A program made the position numbers and the translations under genes. Below, piece by piece: positions 24,394-37,433 of a DNA stretch of 64,000 bases (the stretch's first letter is position 1; each line of letters opens with the position of its first letter). This DNA is from Rallus limicola (taxonomy: Eukaryota; Chordata; Aves; Gruiformes; Rallidae). The notes beneath the pieces are model-generated. The model was given only the letters and a program-made list of their open reading frames with translations. It was not told where the DNA came from and did no database searches. Where the stretch lies: positions 8,065,990 through 8,129,989 of the forward strand of contig JAKCOZ010000011.1 in NCBI GenBank assembly GCA_022605955.1, read 5' to 3'.

Positions 24394-26339
24394 GAGATGA
24401 GGATCTGTCACAGATTTGTTTCTGTTTCATTTTGCAATAAGATACTTTTTTCATCCTTTTCCCCCAGAAAAGAAACAGCTGCAGACTATTCAAACTAGCC
24501 TCATTCAAAAGCTAATTACAGTGGAAATAAAGCCAATCTGGATTTGAAATTAATGGCATTTAGGCAAACTTCTCCAGGAGGACTAAGGTTCCTCTTATTC
24601 TGAAGAATATCTTAAAGCTCCTACATTTTGCTCACAAGCAGTATTATGTCAAAAGTGTGTATCACTAAGAGTATATATTGCATAATTAAACAGGAAATAG
24701 ATATATTTTCAGTAATTAGTCATCATGATTTTCTTTTCTTAGCACTCACCAATAATTGTATACAAGACAATTTGTACTTTTATAGCATCTTCATACAATT
24801 TACTATGGGGAATTTTATTGCCAAGGTCAGCTATAAAATAAACATTTTTTTACACAGAGCTGGGAAATGAATAGAAAGGATCCATACATATGGTAATAAA
24901 GTTTTTCTGGTAGAATTACATGTAGAGAATGGCACAGTAAAATGAGCAAAGACCAGGCTGCAATGATCAGCTGTAATAAGACCATGAACCTTTCTGAAAT
25001 CCAAAGGGCAATTTTGACTTGGGTTGAGTAATAGAAAGCAAGCCATGAAAATGATGGAAGAGGAAGGTGATGTGACTGCTCCCTAGAGTAAGAAACTAGT
25101 CAGCCATCCTGAGGTTTAGAAGGAAGAGATTTAGGATGACAGTAAAAATAAAGACCTGCAGTAGTCAAGACAAGGTGTGATTAATGCACGGATAACATTT
25201 TGAGCAAAGGTTGAGGAATTTGTTCAGAACAAGTTCTGACAACAATGTTCTGAAACTGATCAATAGCAGACAAGCTGGGTTTGTAGAGGAGACACAGTAC
25301 CTTTTATTAGATCAGATGATTTGTTTGTTGGATAAACAGACATAAAGGAACAGGAATACGTAACCTAAAAAATGAATCCAAGTTTTTGTACTGTGCAAAG
25401 AAAGACAAGCTCTGAGTTGAAAAACCCCACACTCAAGACCTAAAGATAATGGAAACACCAGCAGAAGGACAAAGGATATATCTTAGATGACGATAGAACT
25501 GAAACATTAGTTGCAGAACTATTAACAAGGATCCAAGCATCTGAAATGCTGATGTCCGCTCTAAATGCAAACTACACTGGGATCTAAGCACTGCTGAGCA
25601 CCTCAGATCTCTTCCAACCATATTTTATGGGCTCATGCTTCTCACTAGCATTGCAAGTGAAATGTCCCACATAAGACAAGCAAAGATATTAAGATCTCCA
25701 CCAAAATATGTTCAGGATCCATCAGAAATCAAAAAGGAATCACAGCAACAGTAGAAATCATTACACAAAAGGGGAGCAATGCAGGCTGCCAAACTTCATC
25801 AATGCTACCTGTGGCAATGTTGCACAAGGCTTAATGACACAACATTTAAGTATTAAAAATCACATTTCTCATTCCTCTTCAGTGGAATGTAACTCTCTTT
25901 TCATTGTCTTCTTGGACAGATCCCCCATATCGATTTGACTTACCATTTTCTGCTCAACCCACACAATGAATGTGAAAGGAAAGGCAAAAGCAAGCTGGCT
26001 AATGGGTATTAAGGCACCAAACTGAAATGACTACCAAAGCACAGCAGAGAGAGTTGAAATCAAGGGTTTAAGAAAATGAAAAGAGAGTTCTAGGCAACTG
26101 TAGCACTGTTATAATGCATATATGGGACTAACCTGATACCTTTCCCTTATAAAAGAACAGATTATTAACACGAAGGATAGGAAGAATATTTAAAATACCT
26201 GTAATTCAATACAGTACTTGAAATTCATGCTACAGGTGAAACTGTTCAACAGCAGAGAATAGGGATTAACAGAAGAAATATAAGACAGTTAAGGAATTAG
26301 CTGGAAGGAAGTCAATGGCTATAGTAATATACAAGAAAA

Positions 26340-26860
26340 GCAAAGATATTTAATAGAGGATTTTTTCCTGATTGATTTTCATGTTAATCTAAAAGTTTCA
26401 TTAATGATCTGATGAGATACACTAATAAAATCTGCACATGGCATAAAGTCAGTAGTAGGACAGGAAGTAGTCAATAGAGGATCAGGTTGGTGCACCTGTA
26501 ATTTGATGACCTTAGCATCTTAAATACAAAAATATAGATTGAAATGAAAAAGTCATGAAGTACATAGTAGCATGTTCCAGGATTAATAGAAGGAATTTCT
26601 GCTATAAACTGGATATTCGTTAGCTGGAAACAATCAGGGATGACAAAAGCTTCCATGTGTTGAGTGAATACAAGGTGACCACAGAATAAAATGCAATATG
26701 CTTATGAAAAGCACAAAGGTGTTCTGTGGTATGTCGGTGAGGTACATCCAGGAAGTAAGGCAATACTGGGCAGCACAGCAGTGAGGCCTAAACTGGAAAA
26801 CCTCTACATTTCTAGACATCCACATGCAAGAAAGACACGTTCAAACTGCCATCAATCCCT
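26340..26860 (+). mobile_element. Ancient CR1-type LINE remnant
   Basis: The order of landmarks follows the CR1 RT C-terminal coding region in plus orientation: TTAATGATCTG, AAAATCTGCACATGGCATAAAG, then GGAAGTAAGGCAATACT, AGTGAGGCCTAAACTGGAA and CATGCAAGAAAGACAC. All frames are broken. It is much older than the tailed CR1 copies. Confidence 0.5.
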
Positions 26861-27643
26861 AACCCAGCACTGTCAGTAAAAACAATGCTGATTGGTAGCA
26901 TATTCTTATTTACCTCACTGTTTCATCAGTCATTGAATTTAAGTTCTTGAAGATGATCTGAGCATCCAGGCAAATGTAGGCAGTGCATGAGGAAATACAA
27001 GATAGTGAAGAAGGTCAAGAGGCAGGACTATCTGACTGCTCAGTATGGTTCAAAATAGTGATAAAAGACATGTTTATTTATTATGCAGATGTACAGTGTG
27101 TAACATCTAATCCAGGAAAACGTTTTGCCTTAGTAAATGATTTTCTTCTCATATATATTTGCATTCCAAACCAGGAGTTTTAAAAGATAGTTTGGCAATA
27201 CTGTGAAATGCTGGCTGCTGCCAAAAAGACCCTTTAAAGGCTATAAAATCTGATCAAGGAGCAGGCTGACATGGAAGAAGGAAAACAATTACTAAATCGG
27301 TAATTTCTTTCTCGTGGATTTTTGTTGCTTGGACTTGACATACTACCAGAAGTTGGCTACAGAAACTTAATCTGAAAATATCTACACATGTATGTGGAAA
27401 TATACTTGCTTCTGTGATTAATATATTTTTAGTCTACCAATAAACTTTAGTTTAGGATAAGGGATATTATGGGATTTTAATTTGAGAATTGCAAGGCCAC
27501 TGGCTTCCATTGGAGATAAATGGCAAATCAGCAAAACTAGAGACCTGTTTTGGGAAGACATGGATTAAATGTACATTTGACTAGAAAATTGTCTTGGGTT
27601 AAGGCATGAAAATGGGAAGTACTAAGGTGAGATTTTAGTTGTA

Positions 27644-27790
27644 TTCTAACTCTGTCACAAATTACTTCCATGACCTTGAGTAAATCTCTTAATCTTCCTG
27701 TCTAGTGGGTTGGTAAGAGAATAGTAACAGTTACCTCTCAAGAAGGCATGAGTTTAAATCAGTTCATCTATGATAAAATGTGTGTGAACA
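27644..27790 (+). repeat. Ancient MIR-type SINE (candidate)
   Basis: CATGACCTTGAGTAAATCTCTTAATCTTCCTG then ATAGTAACAGTTACCTCTCAAG recalls the MIR core (TGTGACCTTGGGCAAGTCACTTAACCTC, then ATAATAGTACCTACCTC). The call is by recalled consensus, not alignment. Confidence 0.55.
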
Positions 27791-28803
27791 TATTCCTCAA
27801 AGAGAAGGCACGTTCAGCTAAAGTAAAAATTAAACAAATCCCCCTAAAAAATCAGAAGATAAAAACAGAGAAAGATTCTTGACTTGACTGAATTTGCCAG
27901 CAGACAAAAAATAAATGTAAAGATGTTTAAGTTTATCATAAAAACAGAAGGATATGACAAAGAGAGAGAGAATAGCTAATACGAATCCTCACAAGTGGTG
28001 GAAGACAAACTGAAACTTAGGTGTGCACTTGGAAAACTGGTTAGGGTAAAAATAGATGCTCTGTAGATTTGTATATACAAATATGTCTTCCACTTCTACT
28101 GGTGTCCTAATAACAACCTGCAAGGCTAACTAGGAAACATGCTAGAACAAAGTCATCCATAGTATGCATCTGTATGCAACTGATTTCAAATCAAGAGAGG
28201 CAGATCTAGATTGCTTTTTGATTATTCTTGAATTGAAGCATATCTACATAAAAAAATGAACCACTTGGATCAAGGCAACATGCCTGTCTCATTTACCGTC
28301 CACCTTTTTCTGTAATTCATTAACTGAAGTGCAAGCTTGAATAAAATGCTGTTTGAACCTGAATTCAGGAAAACGAAGTAGTTGTTAGGTGTACTAATCC
28401 CCTATATGCAGCAATGAAGAACTTTGCATGAACACTTGTACAGACAAATAACATCTTTGCAATGCAAAGGGAAGCACATGCTCATCGCTGAACATTCAGC
28501 TTGTTGATTTTAAAGGTATTTAGGTTTAATAAAATATAGTGCTATGTAATTTGAAGAGACCTAAAAATGACAAAGAAGTTCTGTTACATAGTTATAGCTG
28601 TAGTAAAGTTCCTATAGGTTTAAGACTAAGAGAATTATGCTTCTTTGATGCATGCCTTAGGTATTTCCTTGTTAGATACATAGCAAAAAAATTCTGGGTG
28701 TTTTGAATGGGTAAAGAGATGAGAAGACCTTTGAAAATTGGAAAGTTTACATTTTTAACGGACAGATATTTTTATGGCTCTTAAATCTTTAATCAATTGA
28801 AGA

Positions 28804-29466
28804 TTCACAGAATGGTTTGTGTTGGAAGGGACCCCAAAGATATCTGGTGGCAGGGACACCATGCACTCAACCAGGCTGCCCAGAGCCCCATCCAACCTGG
28901 CCTTGAACCCTGCCAGGGATCCAGGGGCAGCCACAGCTTCTCTGGGCACCCTGTGCCAGGACCTCACCACCCTCACAATAAAGAATGTCTTCCTAATACC
29001 TCATTTAAATCTCCCCTTCTTCAGCTTAAGACCATTCCCCATTGTTCTATCTCTCCATTCCCCTGTAAACAGTCCCTGTCCAGCTTTCTCACAGAAGGCT
29101 GCAATAACATCTCCCCCAGAGCCTTCACTTCTCCAGGCTGAACAACTCCAACTCTTTCAAAGTAATAAGAGAGGTGCTCCAGCCCTCTCAGCATCTTTGC
29201 GGGCTTCTTGCTCCAATAGTTTCATGTCCTTTGTGTACTGGGGACCTCAGAGCTGGACGCAGTACTGCAGGAGGGTCTCACCAGAGCAGAGCAGAGGGGC
29301 AGAATCCTCTCCCTTGCTGCTGGCCACGCTGGTTTTCATGTAGCCCAGGACACAGTTGGGTTTTTGGGCTGCAAGCACACACTGTTGGCTCATATTGAGC
29401 TTCTAGTCCACCAACACCCCTAGTCCTTCTCCTCTGAGCTCCCTTCAATCCATTTTCTGCTATCCA
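28804..29466 (-). mobile_element. CR1 LINE fragment, about 660 bp
   Basis: Minus-oriented CR1 starting at TTCACAGAATGGTTTG, with CCAGGGATCCAGGGGCAGCC and GGACCTCAGAGCTGGACGCAGTACT. It belongs to the subtype of the 14450 copy. The coding frame is broken. Confidence 0.93.
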
Positions 29467-30209
29467 TTCTCCATTATCCTAATACATACATTCTCCATTA
29501 TCCATTAGCATAATACATAAATAACAATCAGCAGACTATCTGCATGGCCAATTATGATTGAGTGGGGAAAAAATACTTTTGCTACAGTTGGTAGACATTC
29601 TGATTTAGAGAATCCAATGTTGTTGCATGACAGCATGCATACTGGATACAGAAAAAATGAAAGCAATTGATCTAGAAAGGTTGTTACACAGAAAAAGAAG
29701 CACATGTTCACTGAGACAGCAACTGAGTCAAAAGACAGAACCATTAGAAATGAAGACAAGCATTGAAAAAGACATTTATTTAGTCAAAGGTTAGATTGCA
29801 CAGAAATAGAAAATGCAGTTGTGAATCCATTGAACTGTAAATTTCATATTAGCAGAACGAGCCAAGGTATGAAGTAGACACAGATAGGGTAGCACTAGAA
29901 CAGGAGTTAGGATAGATGACATCTTTTCAACCTATTCTAAAACACTAACTTCGATCCCTTGTGAATGTACAAACCAGAAATGTCCAGGAGATGGGATAAA
30001 TAGGCTGTTCATTCAAGTAACAAATACAGTAAATCTAGGGGTACTACAAACAATGCTAAAGAGGAAAAAAAACCCTAACATAACATATAGGAACAACAAA
30101 GGTAGAAAGCATGGAGAAGAAAGAACAAAATTAAATTCACAGGACAAAGTATAGCAAGTTTATTTGGAAGAAAATGTTCAATTCACATATATTGTATAAT
30201 GGCATTGAG

Positions 30210-30884
30210 TCACTGGAAACATTTAATGCTAAAATGACTTTCAAATGATAGCAGATAGGAAAATGTAAATGCAAATATATATCCACTCCAAAGCCACATC
30301 ACCTCAACTGTTTTGTGGTCCTTGTACTTTGCAGTAACAGAATGACAGAACACAAAGGTGTTGATTCTCAAGGCCAGCACATGAAGCACAAATATGCTTA
30401 TATTCAAGTCTGTCCTTTCAGTGAATGTTAGAGCAAATTTCAGGGCTGTGAATACATACACTCCCTCTCTCTCAAAGAAAGTCACCTTGTTATGACAGCT
30501 TTTCAGAGAGACTGTCGCTACATCCAGTCTCTCTGCAGTTCTCTCTGTGCCAGAACTGGGGTGGAATAGCTGCCCAATGACTATCAAAACCACCCATGCA
30601 TACAACTGGAACTGAGAAGAGTTCTCATTTGCTCTGGTAGCATCTTGGACAACTTTATTCCAGGCATGATATATGCCTTTCCACTCAATTGACTCTTCAG
30701 GCAGAGAGGCCCAACAGGCACATATATATGCATGACCTAAGACACTATATATATAGGGCTGATGCATTTTTGAGCTGCATAAGCACACAAAGGAAAATGC
30801 AGAGACATATCCCTCTCCACATGGGACTAAGAGATTGCACTTAGAATTGCACTGCATGATGGTGTCATCTATAAATTGTAGCAA
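30210..30884 (-). other. Unassigned 224-codon open frame
   Basis: This is the longest open frame in the window outside host exons, CpG islands and tailed CR1s. It starts MLQFIDDTIMQC and includes GHAYICACWASLPEESIEWK and hydrophobic stretches (YAWVVLIVIG, YIFAFTFSYLL). I do not recognise a family. FIDD near the start recalls the [YF]xDD box of reverse transcriptases, but nothing after it resembles a polymerase. It may be a remnant of an old retroelement or simply chance. It lies antisense in an intron of WDCP copy 1. Confidence 0.25.
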
Positions 30885-31013
30885 AGACAGACAAATAAAA
30901 AGCTAAATGACTATAGAACTGAAAGAAGTAAGAGCAGAGGAATTGTTAGAAGTCAGGCTCAATGTCTTTAAATCTTTAACAAGATCTTTTCTTTTACTTG
31001 CATGCATTTGAAG

Positions 31014-31134
31014 AAAAGTTTTTCAAATGGAGCAGTTACTGAAGAAACAAAAGATGTTCTCCTCTGTGATGGCAAGATCCATTTGAGTTTAGTCCAGCAG
31101 CTGTTTGATCTGCCTGTTATTGAAATGAAACACG
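31014..31134 (+). CDS. WDCP: WDCP copy 1, second coding exon
   Basis: This 121-nt exon joins in phase 0 after an acceptor ending TTTGAAG and leaves in phase 1 at CACG|GTATGT. It encodes KSFSNGAVTEETKDV then LLCDGKIHLSLVQQLFDL and PVIEMKH. The LCDGK(I/L)xLSxVQQ block is the family signature of this exon and is shared with copy 2 (54824-54941). The first ten residues differ completely between the copies. Confidence 0.93.
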
Positions 31135-34100
31135 GTATGTTCTTTTTTTGCTGCTATCTGGTTTCACCTGAGATTTTTAGCATAAAAGAGGCAGTTGTGG
31201 TAGAATAATCACCTCATGCTGTAGTAAACTGAGGTAGCTAACTTTTTTTATATGTGTTTTTCTTTGTCTGAAGTATAGCAGAGTGTCTCTAGAAACCACT
31301 TAAACAACTGCAGAACTACTTATTACCAGAGTAGCATGTTAGATGCCTCTGCAGAGGAAGCTTGAAAAAATAATCATTATGTTGTGTTACCTGCAAATAG
31401 AAATACTTCCCTGAGACCTTCTGGCATTTCACTTTGTCCTTCTTTACAAGCATGTCCCAGATCTGACAATAGAGAGTAGGTTGGAAAAAAAATCATTCTC
31501 AGAATATAATATATATGTGTATCATGTCGCATTTTGGATTATCTTAATGCAAGGTAAACAATGAAGCTCCATGCTAGCCCCAGATTGGTCTCTGAATTAC
31601 CTTGTCCCTATCTGTTCATCTCAGCAACATACATACTGTTATTTTTTAGCTATTTCTCTATAATGCTGCTGATGGCTTTTTTCATCAGTCTATTATAATC
31701 TTACACTGCACGATAGTTGTCTGTTATTATGATCTCCTTGTTTGGCTTCCACACTGAGAGATCCATACATTACTCTCTGTCTTGCTCCTTGTCTTAGCCC
31801 CTGTCAGGCTGAGACACATTCGTTTAACTGGTATAATCTGTCTTATGAGAAATAGGTGAAATCAAAAAGAAACCAGGTCCAGAATGTTACTGGTGCTGGC
31901 ACCAAGGACAGTAGGAAAAAGAGATGTATAATACACACCATTCTGCCATTCATATTCTGCTTTTCTCCTTGTTGTTGATGAGACCACAAGAATGAAGAAA
32001 AGGGGCTACAAACACAACACAGATCAAGGGAGCTGCCTTTATGCAAGACACATCGGGCCACTTGGGTTTCTTCTGGCTTACAGAAGTTTCTGAGAAGTGT
32101 TCCAAAAGATCAGGATATGCATGTTTCATGTTTTTGTCATCAATCTCTCTTGAGATATGAAAATACTACTTGCTACTGAGCCCTGAGCTATATCCCAGCA
32201 GGTTTCTGCGACAACATAATGTGACTTTGCAGGGCAAGGGGGATACCCTTCTGGACCTGTACTTTCAGGTCTGGATTTTAGAAACAAATTCCCAAAACCA
32301 AAAAAGATGTTTAGAATTCATTATGAAAATAGTAAATAACGGGCCTGAGAAAACCTATTTTCATCTCTACAGAACAGTTGAATATTTCATATTTAATTAG
32401 CAGAATGCCACTCCTCAGTTTCATGCATTAAACTTGAGATACCAAAAAGACAATGTCTCAGAATCATCCAAACATGACCCTCTCTCTGTTCAATGCTGTG
32501 CTCAGCTTTTCTGAAATTTAATCTGTTTGTTGACAGCAAAAACAGACTAAACAACAACCAAAACAATAATCTTTGTAAAAACTCACCAAAATCCTGCAAA
32601 CCTGTCAGGTTTGGGGCAGAAGTAGTTATGTAGGTCTTTATTCAGTTCTGACCAGTACAGGTTTATATTTCTAAATGTTTCCTTTGCCACAAGGCATGAA
32701 TATTAAATGTCATGTTTAAAAATATAATTCCCGTCCTTTAATACTATATAATTAAAGGGGATGTGTGAAGAGTGTGTTTATATTACAGTGACATCCTGGC
32801 ATTTTTTATTACAGATAAACACTTAAACTTGAATATACTGGGGAGAAAAAGTTCACAACTGTAGTCCAAATTCATACCCACAGCAAGGCTATTAAGATCA
32901 TCAGAGTTATACGAGCAATGAACTTGGCCTCGTGGTTTGCACTTTAAGCCCAGGACTGTAATACCATTGCCTGTACTAAATATAGCCTGTTATATAGTGC
33001 CCTGGTATTAGCACACAGAAGTCTCTTTTTTCAGCAGGTCATCGTTGCAATAACTGTGCATAGCAAAAGGGTACCACATTCTGCACAAGGTTTTTCTGAG
33101 ATGGAAATCTTTTGTGGAATATGCTTCCAACCAAGTGTTATCAACACCATGGAGAATTTCAAACATTCCAATGGATAAAAATACAAAGTCCCAAGAGTGT
33201 GACAAAAGAGTATATGCTTTATCAATCTGACCAATTGATTTGGATAGCAGAACCCCCACATTCAAGCCCACTGGTTACTGAATCTGAAGTTTGTCCAGAA
33301 TTAGAAAGTAAGAATTAAGAGTAGAAGATTAAAGATTTGTGGTTTGGAATGACAATCTTCTTATGATGTAACAGGTGACTTGACAATATGGAAGGAAAGC
33401 CTAGAAAAGTGCTTTGTTAATAAACAGTATGAAGGGAGATTTGCCTTGTCCAGAGCTATGCTTCATCATCATGACTGACATAAATTAAGCACGATTCTTC
33501 TGGATTTTCCACACTTCCTTTTTTTCACATTCCTTTTCAAAATGTAGTTTTACTTCCCAAAATAAAAATTCCAACAACAGAACATGACAGGGCTTTCTTT
33601 ACCTCAGATCCCAGCTCAGTAATGGCAGGATCATACACTTGAAGAAGAATGTGCAATACAAGGACTCATGATGCTTTTCAGTTGCCACAGATATTTTTCT
33701 TTCTTTTTTTTTTTTCCTTTTTCATAAAATGTCAAACTGGAAAAAAAGACAAATACAGAATTCACTGTTTTCTATAAGAACTACAGTATCCAGTCCAAAA
33801 GAAAACAGATGAATCACCAGTAAAAATATATGTTAACACATACCTTCAAGCTTATTTGCAGAGGAAGGTAAAAAACAAAGGCAACATAGGTTTATTTTCT
33901 GATTCTATGCAATGCAGAAAGTGAACCTGAATGATTTTGATGGGGTTTTTTGTAAATAATGCCTTTATTTTTAAAGAAAAAAATATTTTAAATGTCAGTC
34001 AGATTTTGTTCATTGTCTTCTTTACGAGAAGATTCGATAAATAATTAAAGGAAATTTCATTGCATCATCTTTTGTAAATCATCTACAAGGTGTAACTTCC

Positions 34101-34631
34101 TTCCATTTGCTATATGAATTTGAGAGCATTCTGAGCAATCTTGACTTGACAGTAAAGGAGATGAAAAAGCCTACTTCCTGCTAGAACAAATACAGAACAA
34201 TCATTTTCTTTTCCATCTTCTTTTTTAGTTTTTATGATCGCTTCATCATTTGGGTAGAACAGATGAGCAAAAAGGATATGCAGGAGTAGATGTCAGCATG
34301 GAAAGGCTGGCTGAGTTTTCAGAAAATGGAGATACTTAGAGTTTATCTGAACTAGCAAAGATGCACTTTTTTTCAATTTAAGTAAGGGACAAAATGCCTC
34401 AAACCTTGTGAGACCTTTCATTTAGCCCCCTCCCCATTTACACAAAGGTGTGTTTAGCATGGATTGTCAGACCTTAATGACATTAGTGTAAGAAGGCTTT
34501 AGTGCACAAAAAGAAAGCCTGCTCTACTCACACTGGCCAGCTTTTTAAAACATGCTTATTATACATTTTACATAACCAGAGCAGTACACTCATTTCCTTT
34601 TTTTTCTTTCTTTTTTGCTTAATTTCTGTAG
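31135..34631 (+). other. WDCP: WDCP copy 1 last intron (3.5 kb)
   Basis: GT-AG intron with a good polypyrimidine tract before CTGTAG at 34631. It is AT-rich; no repeat or other gene was recognised inside it. Confidence 0.85.
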
Positions 34632-34798
34632 GCTCTTCTTGGATTGTGCTCACTGCAGACAAGGATGGTTTTGTGCCATTAGTATTCAAAGCAACACAAG
34701 AGATAATCATAAGGGATGGAACTGACAGTTCAGAAGTCTGTGGAGGTCACTCCTACAAAAAAAGCATTTCAATGCGACCACCCAGCAGAGTGACATAA
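34632..34798 (+). CDS. WDCP: WDCP copy 1, last coding exon and stop
   Basis: Joined in phase 1, it encodes (G)[15 protein letters not shown] then [14 protein letters not shown] and a divergent tail ending MRPPSRVT, with TAA at 34796-34798. The SSWIVLTAD...GFVPL.F.ATQEI..RD core is shared with copy 2 and with mammalian WDCP. The tail after RDG is only 26 residues and lacks the repeats seen in copy 2. No AATAAA lies close behind; the first clear one is at 36842-36847, about 2 kb away, so the 3' UTR end is unknown. Confidence 0.93.
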
Positions 34799-35204
34799 TT
34801 TCTGAACAAAGAACACTAATGACCTTTTCTAATACAATACAGAGACTTTCTGCAGTGTCAGAAACTGAGTGACTAGCAAGCTGTCTTCACTACATTCAAT
34901 GTATTTTAACTGTAAAATCTGTGGCATGGTTACGCTGTAGCTAAATCCTAGGGTTGGCTGGACCCTCGTGATTTCTTCTGAAGGATGGGACCTAGAATGA
35001 AGTTTACCACCACTGCTGTAATTAATGGCTCCCAGAGGAGTGGAGCAGAGAGACTAGCCTTTACTTTAATTGTGGTCAGGATATTCTTGAAGAAAAGATA
35101 TTACGCAGTACCAACAAATCTAGCTGATACAGATGTGCAGTCCACACAACAGCTGAGGAAAATGTAGCTAAAGAGCATTTATATTCATTAAGGGAAACTG
35201 GGAA

Positions 35205-35219
35205 GGGGGGGGGGGGGGG
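35205..35219 (+). repeat. G15 homopolymer run
   Basis: Fifteen consecutive G. Such runs are often mis-sized in assemblies. Confidence 0.9.
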
Positions 35220-36102
35220 AAAGAAAACCTCTTCAGGATCTCTTTGCTCTTCCAGTTAGGTCCCATGGAAACCTGCAACTTTTTCCAAAATCCCTAATTT
35301 TTACATAAAAATGTTCAATTACTAAAAAGGCTGCATCACTGTCTCTTGTTGGTGTCTTACACAGCACGTAGATCTATACACGCGCACAGAAGAGAAAAAA
35401 ACCCACAAAAACAAACCTTGCAAGGTAAATTAAGGATCAAAGACATTGAACTTAAACTTCATATGGCCAAATGCAGGTGTCTACACTGAACTTGTCATCT
35501 AGACTTCCGTATGATGATTCAAAAAAAGGAAACTTTTACAGCAGATTACTCATGCCCTAACATAGATTTCTAAACCTGATCGTGGTGAACCATCCCCATT
35601 AAGTAAGTAAATAAGTGCCTGTACCTTTCCACCGACTGCAAAAGCAAGCTAAGGTGACTAGTGTAAATACAAACATTTACATTTGAGATGAACCTCACCC
35701 TCAAAGACAAGAAGCAATACAGATACAGCTGAGAAGCAGGCAGATTCATGGAAGTTAAAACTGTCATGATTATGGTCACAGATATAGGCATGAGGGAAGA
35801 ACTGAACGAACACCCTAACTTTTCTTCCTCTAACTGGCAAGATCTGGGTAAATTGCAATGAGTAGCCACATGTTTGAGGCCTATCATTTTGTACCTCTAG
35901 ACAGGCCCCAGCGGAAGCCAAGGGAAGGCATGCCTGCTTCACCGTGTACATTCAGGGAAGCACAAAAGTGATGAGACTTGTTTAAGACTTGTTTTTCATA
36001 CTGTGTGTTTTGGGTCTTGGTAATGCTCCTGAAGAGTCTTTTTTCCCTGTCTGGGAACCATGGCAAGCCTGTTTGTAGGGCAGAGAGAAGCTAAAATCCA
36101 GT

Positions 36103-36195
36103 TCACAGAATCACACAGAATCACAAGGTTGGAAGAGATCTTTAAGATCATCAAATCCAACCATTCCCATCCTAAGCTAAACCGTATCCCATAAC
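36103..36195 (-). mobile_element. Short CR1 3' fragment
   Basis: TCACAGAATCACACAGAATCACAAGG carries the inverted tail with an extra unit, followed by TTGGAAGAGATC and TCCTAAGCTAAACCGTATCCC. It is the same subtype as the copy at 5222. Confidence 0.88.
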
Positions 36196-37407
36196 ACTTC
36201 AGTTGTGACACTTCACCTTTACCAGGGCTGGTAGGTCTGTGGTCTGAAGGCACTTCATGGGTTTGGAACTTCAGCACGAGCACCATTCCAGTGATGCAGC
36301 CAGAAATCTCATGAGGAACAGTAATTCCTGAAATACTAAAACAGTCTCGATCCACTGAAATAGATCATGTCCTTCTCATGCAAGAGACAAAGGAGGCATC
36401 ATTCTAAATTGTCTAGAACCACCGGTATGCAATATAGCTGTGTATATTTGTACTACCTTTTTGGCAAAGATTTTTTAAAGCAGCCTCAAGAAGAATTCTC
36501 ATTTGAAAAATAACCAAACAACACATCACTCACCTTATTTCATTAATTGGATTACCCCCTACTTCTCATTAAAATTGTGTTCAAAAAAGTATTTGTGTTA
36601 TTTACTGCTTTAAAAACTTGGGTTATGTTGTACTTCACTGAAAGCAGCCCAAATCATTGAAATCCAGCAAGTAACAGATCCACAGCCCTAGCATGGTGAA
36701 GGAAGACATTATCAGATTTCTAAATGATGTACCACATTTCGAAGCAGCAGCTGTTTCTAATCCTGAAAATACACTTGAACAACAACCTTGTGTCTCACAG
36801 TGGTATTTGGTATTTACAATACTTATGCTATGGCCACTTAAAATAAAGCTTAATTATGACTAATTATGTGAGATATCTTTTAGAGGAATACTTAGGCTCA
36901 ACTAAAGGAAGAACTGGAAGGGAATTTTTCTCGCAAATATTACCTTGTACAGGTGGTAGTCCCATAGTTTGGTCCACTTGAAATTAAGCTAATGAAACAC
37001 AAAAAATACAGTAAATGGACAGCCCTGTGCTCTGGAACTGCAGGGGAAAATGTGACGGAGTCTATCAGGTTGATAAGACCCCAAGACACTTTTGATTCAT
37101 GTAGTTTCTGTGAGTTCATTACATATATTATTTATAAAGAATTCCATGTTGCTAGAGAAATACATCAAGCCTTAGTGTTGTTGAAACAGCCAAAAGGGGA
37201 ATTCTGAGAAGGTTAAAATCTTAACTAGAAGAGAACAGCAAGAGTCAAGGCATCAAAGATGCCTCAGAAGTTATAATCATCACTAAACATTTCATTGTCA
37301 GTCTGTCACACTAGCATTTCAAGTTTTCATATATTACTCTTCTATAAAACAAGATGAATGTTGAGAAGATCAGCAGTAAAAGGAACTTCTTTGAATGGCT
37401 ATCAAGG

Positions 37408-37433
37408 TTTGGTTTGGTTTGATTTGATTTGGT
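37408..37433. repeat. (GGTTT)n-like short tandem repeat
   Basis: Five units of GGTTT/GATTT type in a row. No function is apparent. Confidence 0.75.

Larger units (their letters stand above)
21618..31013 (+). other. WDCP: WDCP copy 1 intron (9.4 kb)
   Basis: It separates the main exon from the small exon. It holds old repeats (26340-26860, 27644-27790), a CR1 (28804-29466) and an unassigned minus-strand open frame (30210-30884). The stretch 21.7-24.9 kb has no recognised repeat and is rich in TAAT/ATTA. The matching intron of copy 2 is only 2.6 kb. Confidence 0.85.

Noticed and set aside
35570..36355. Three overlapping minus-strand frames of 97-119 codons
   Set aside because: They lie in different frames, one runs through a CR1 fragment, and none has a recognisable motif.
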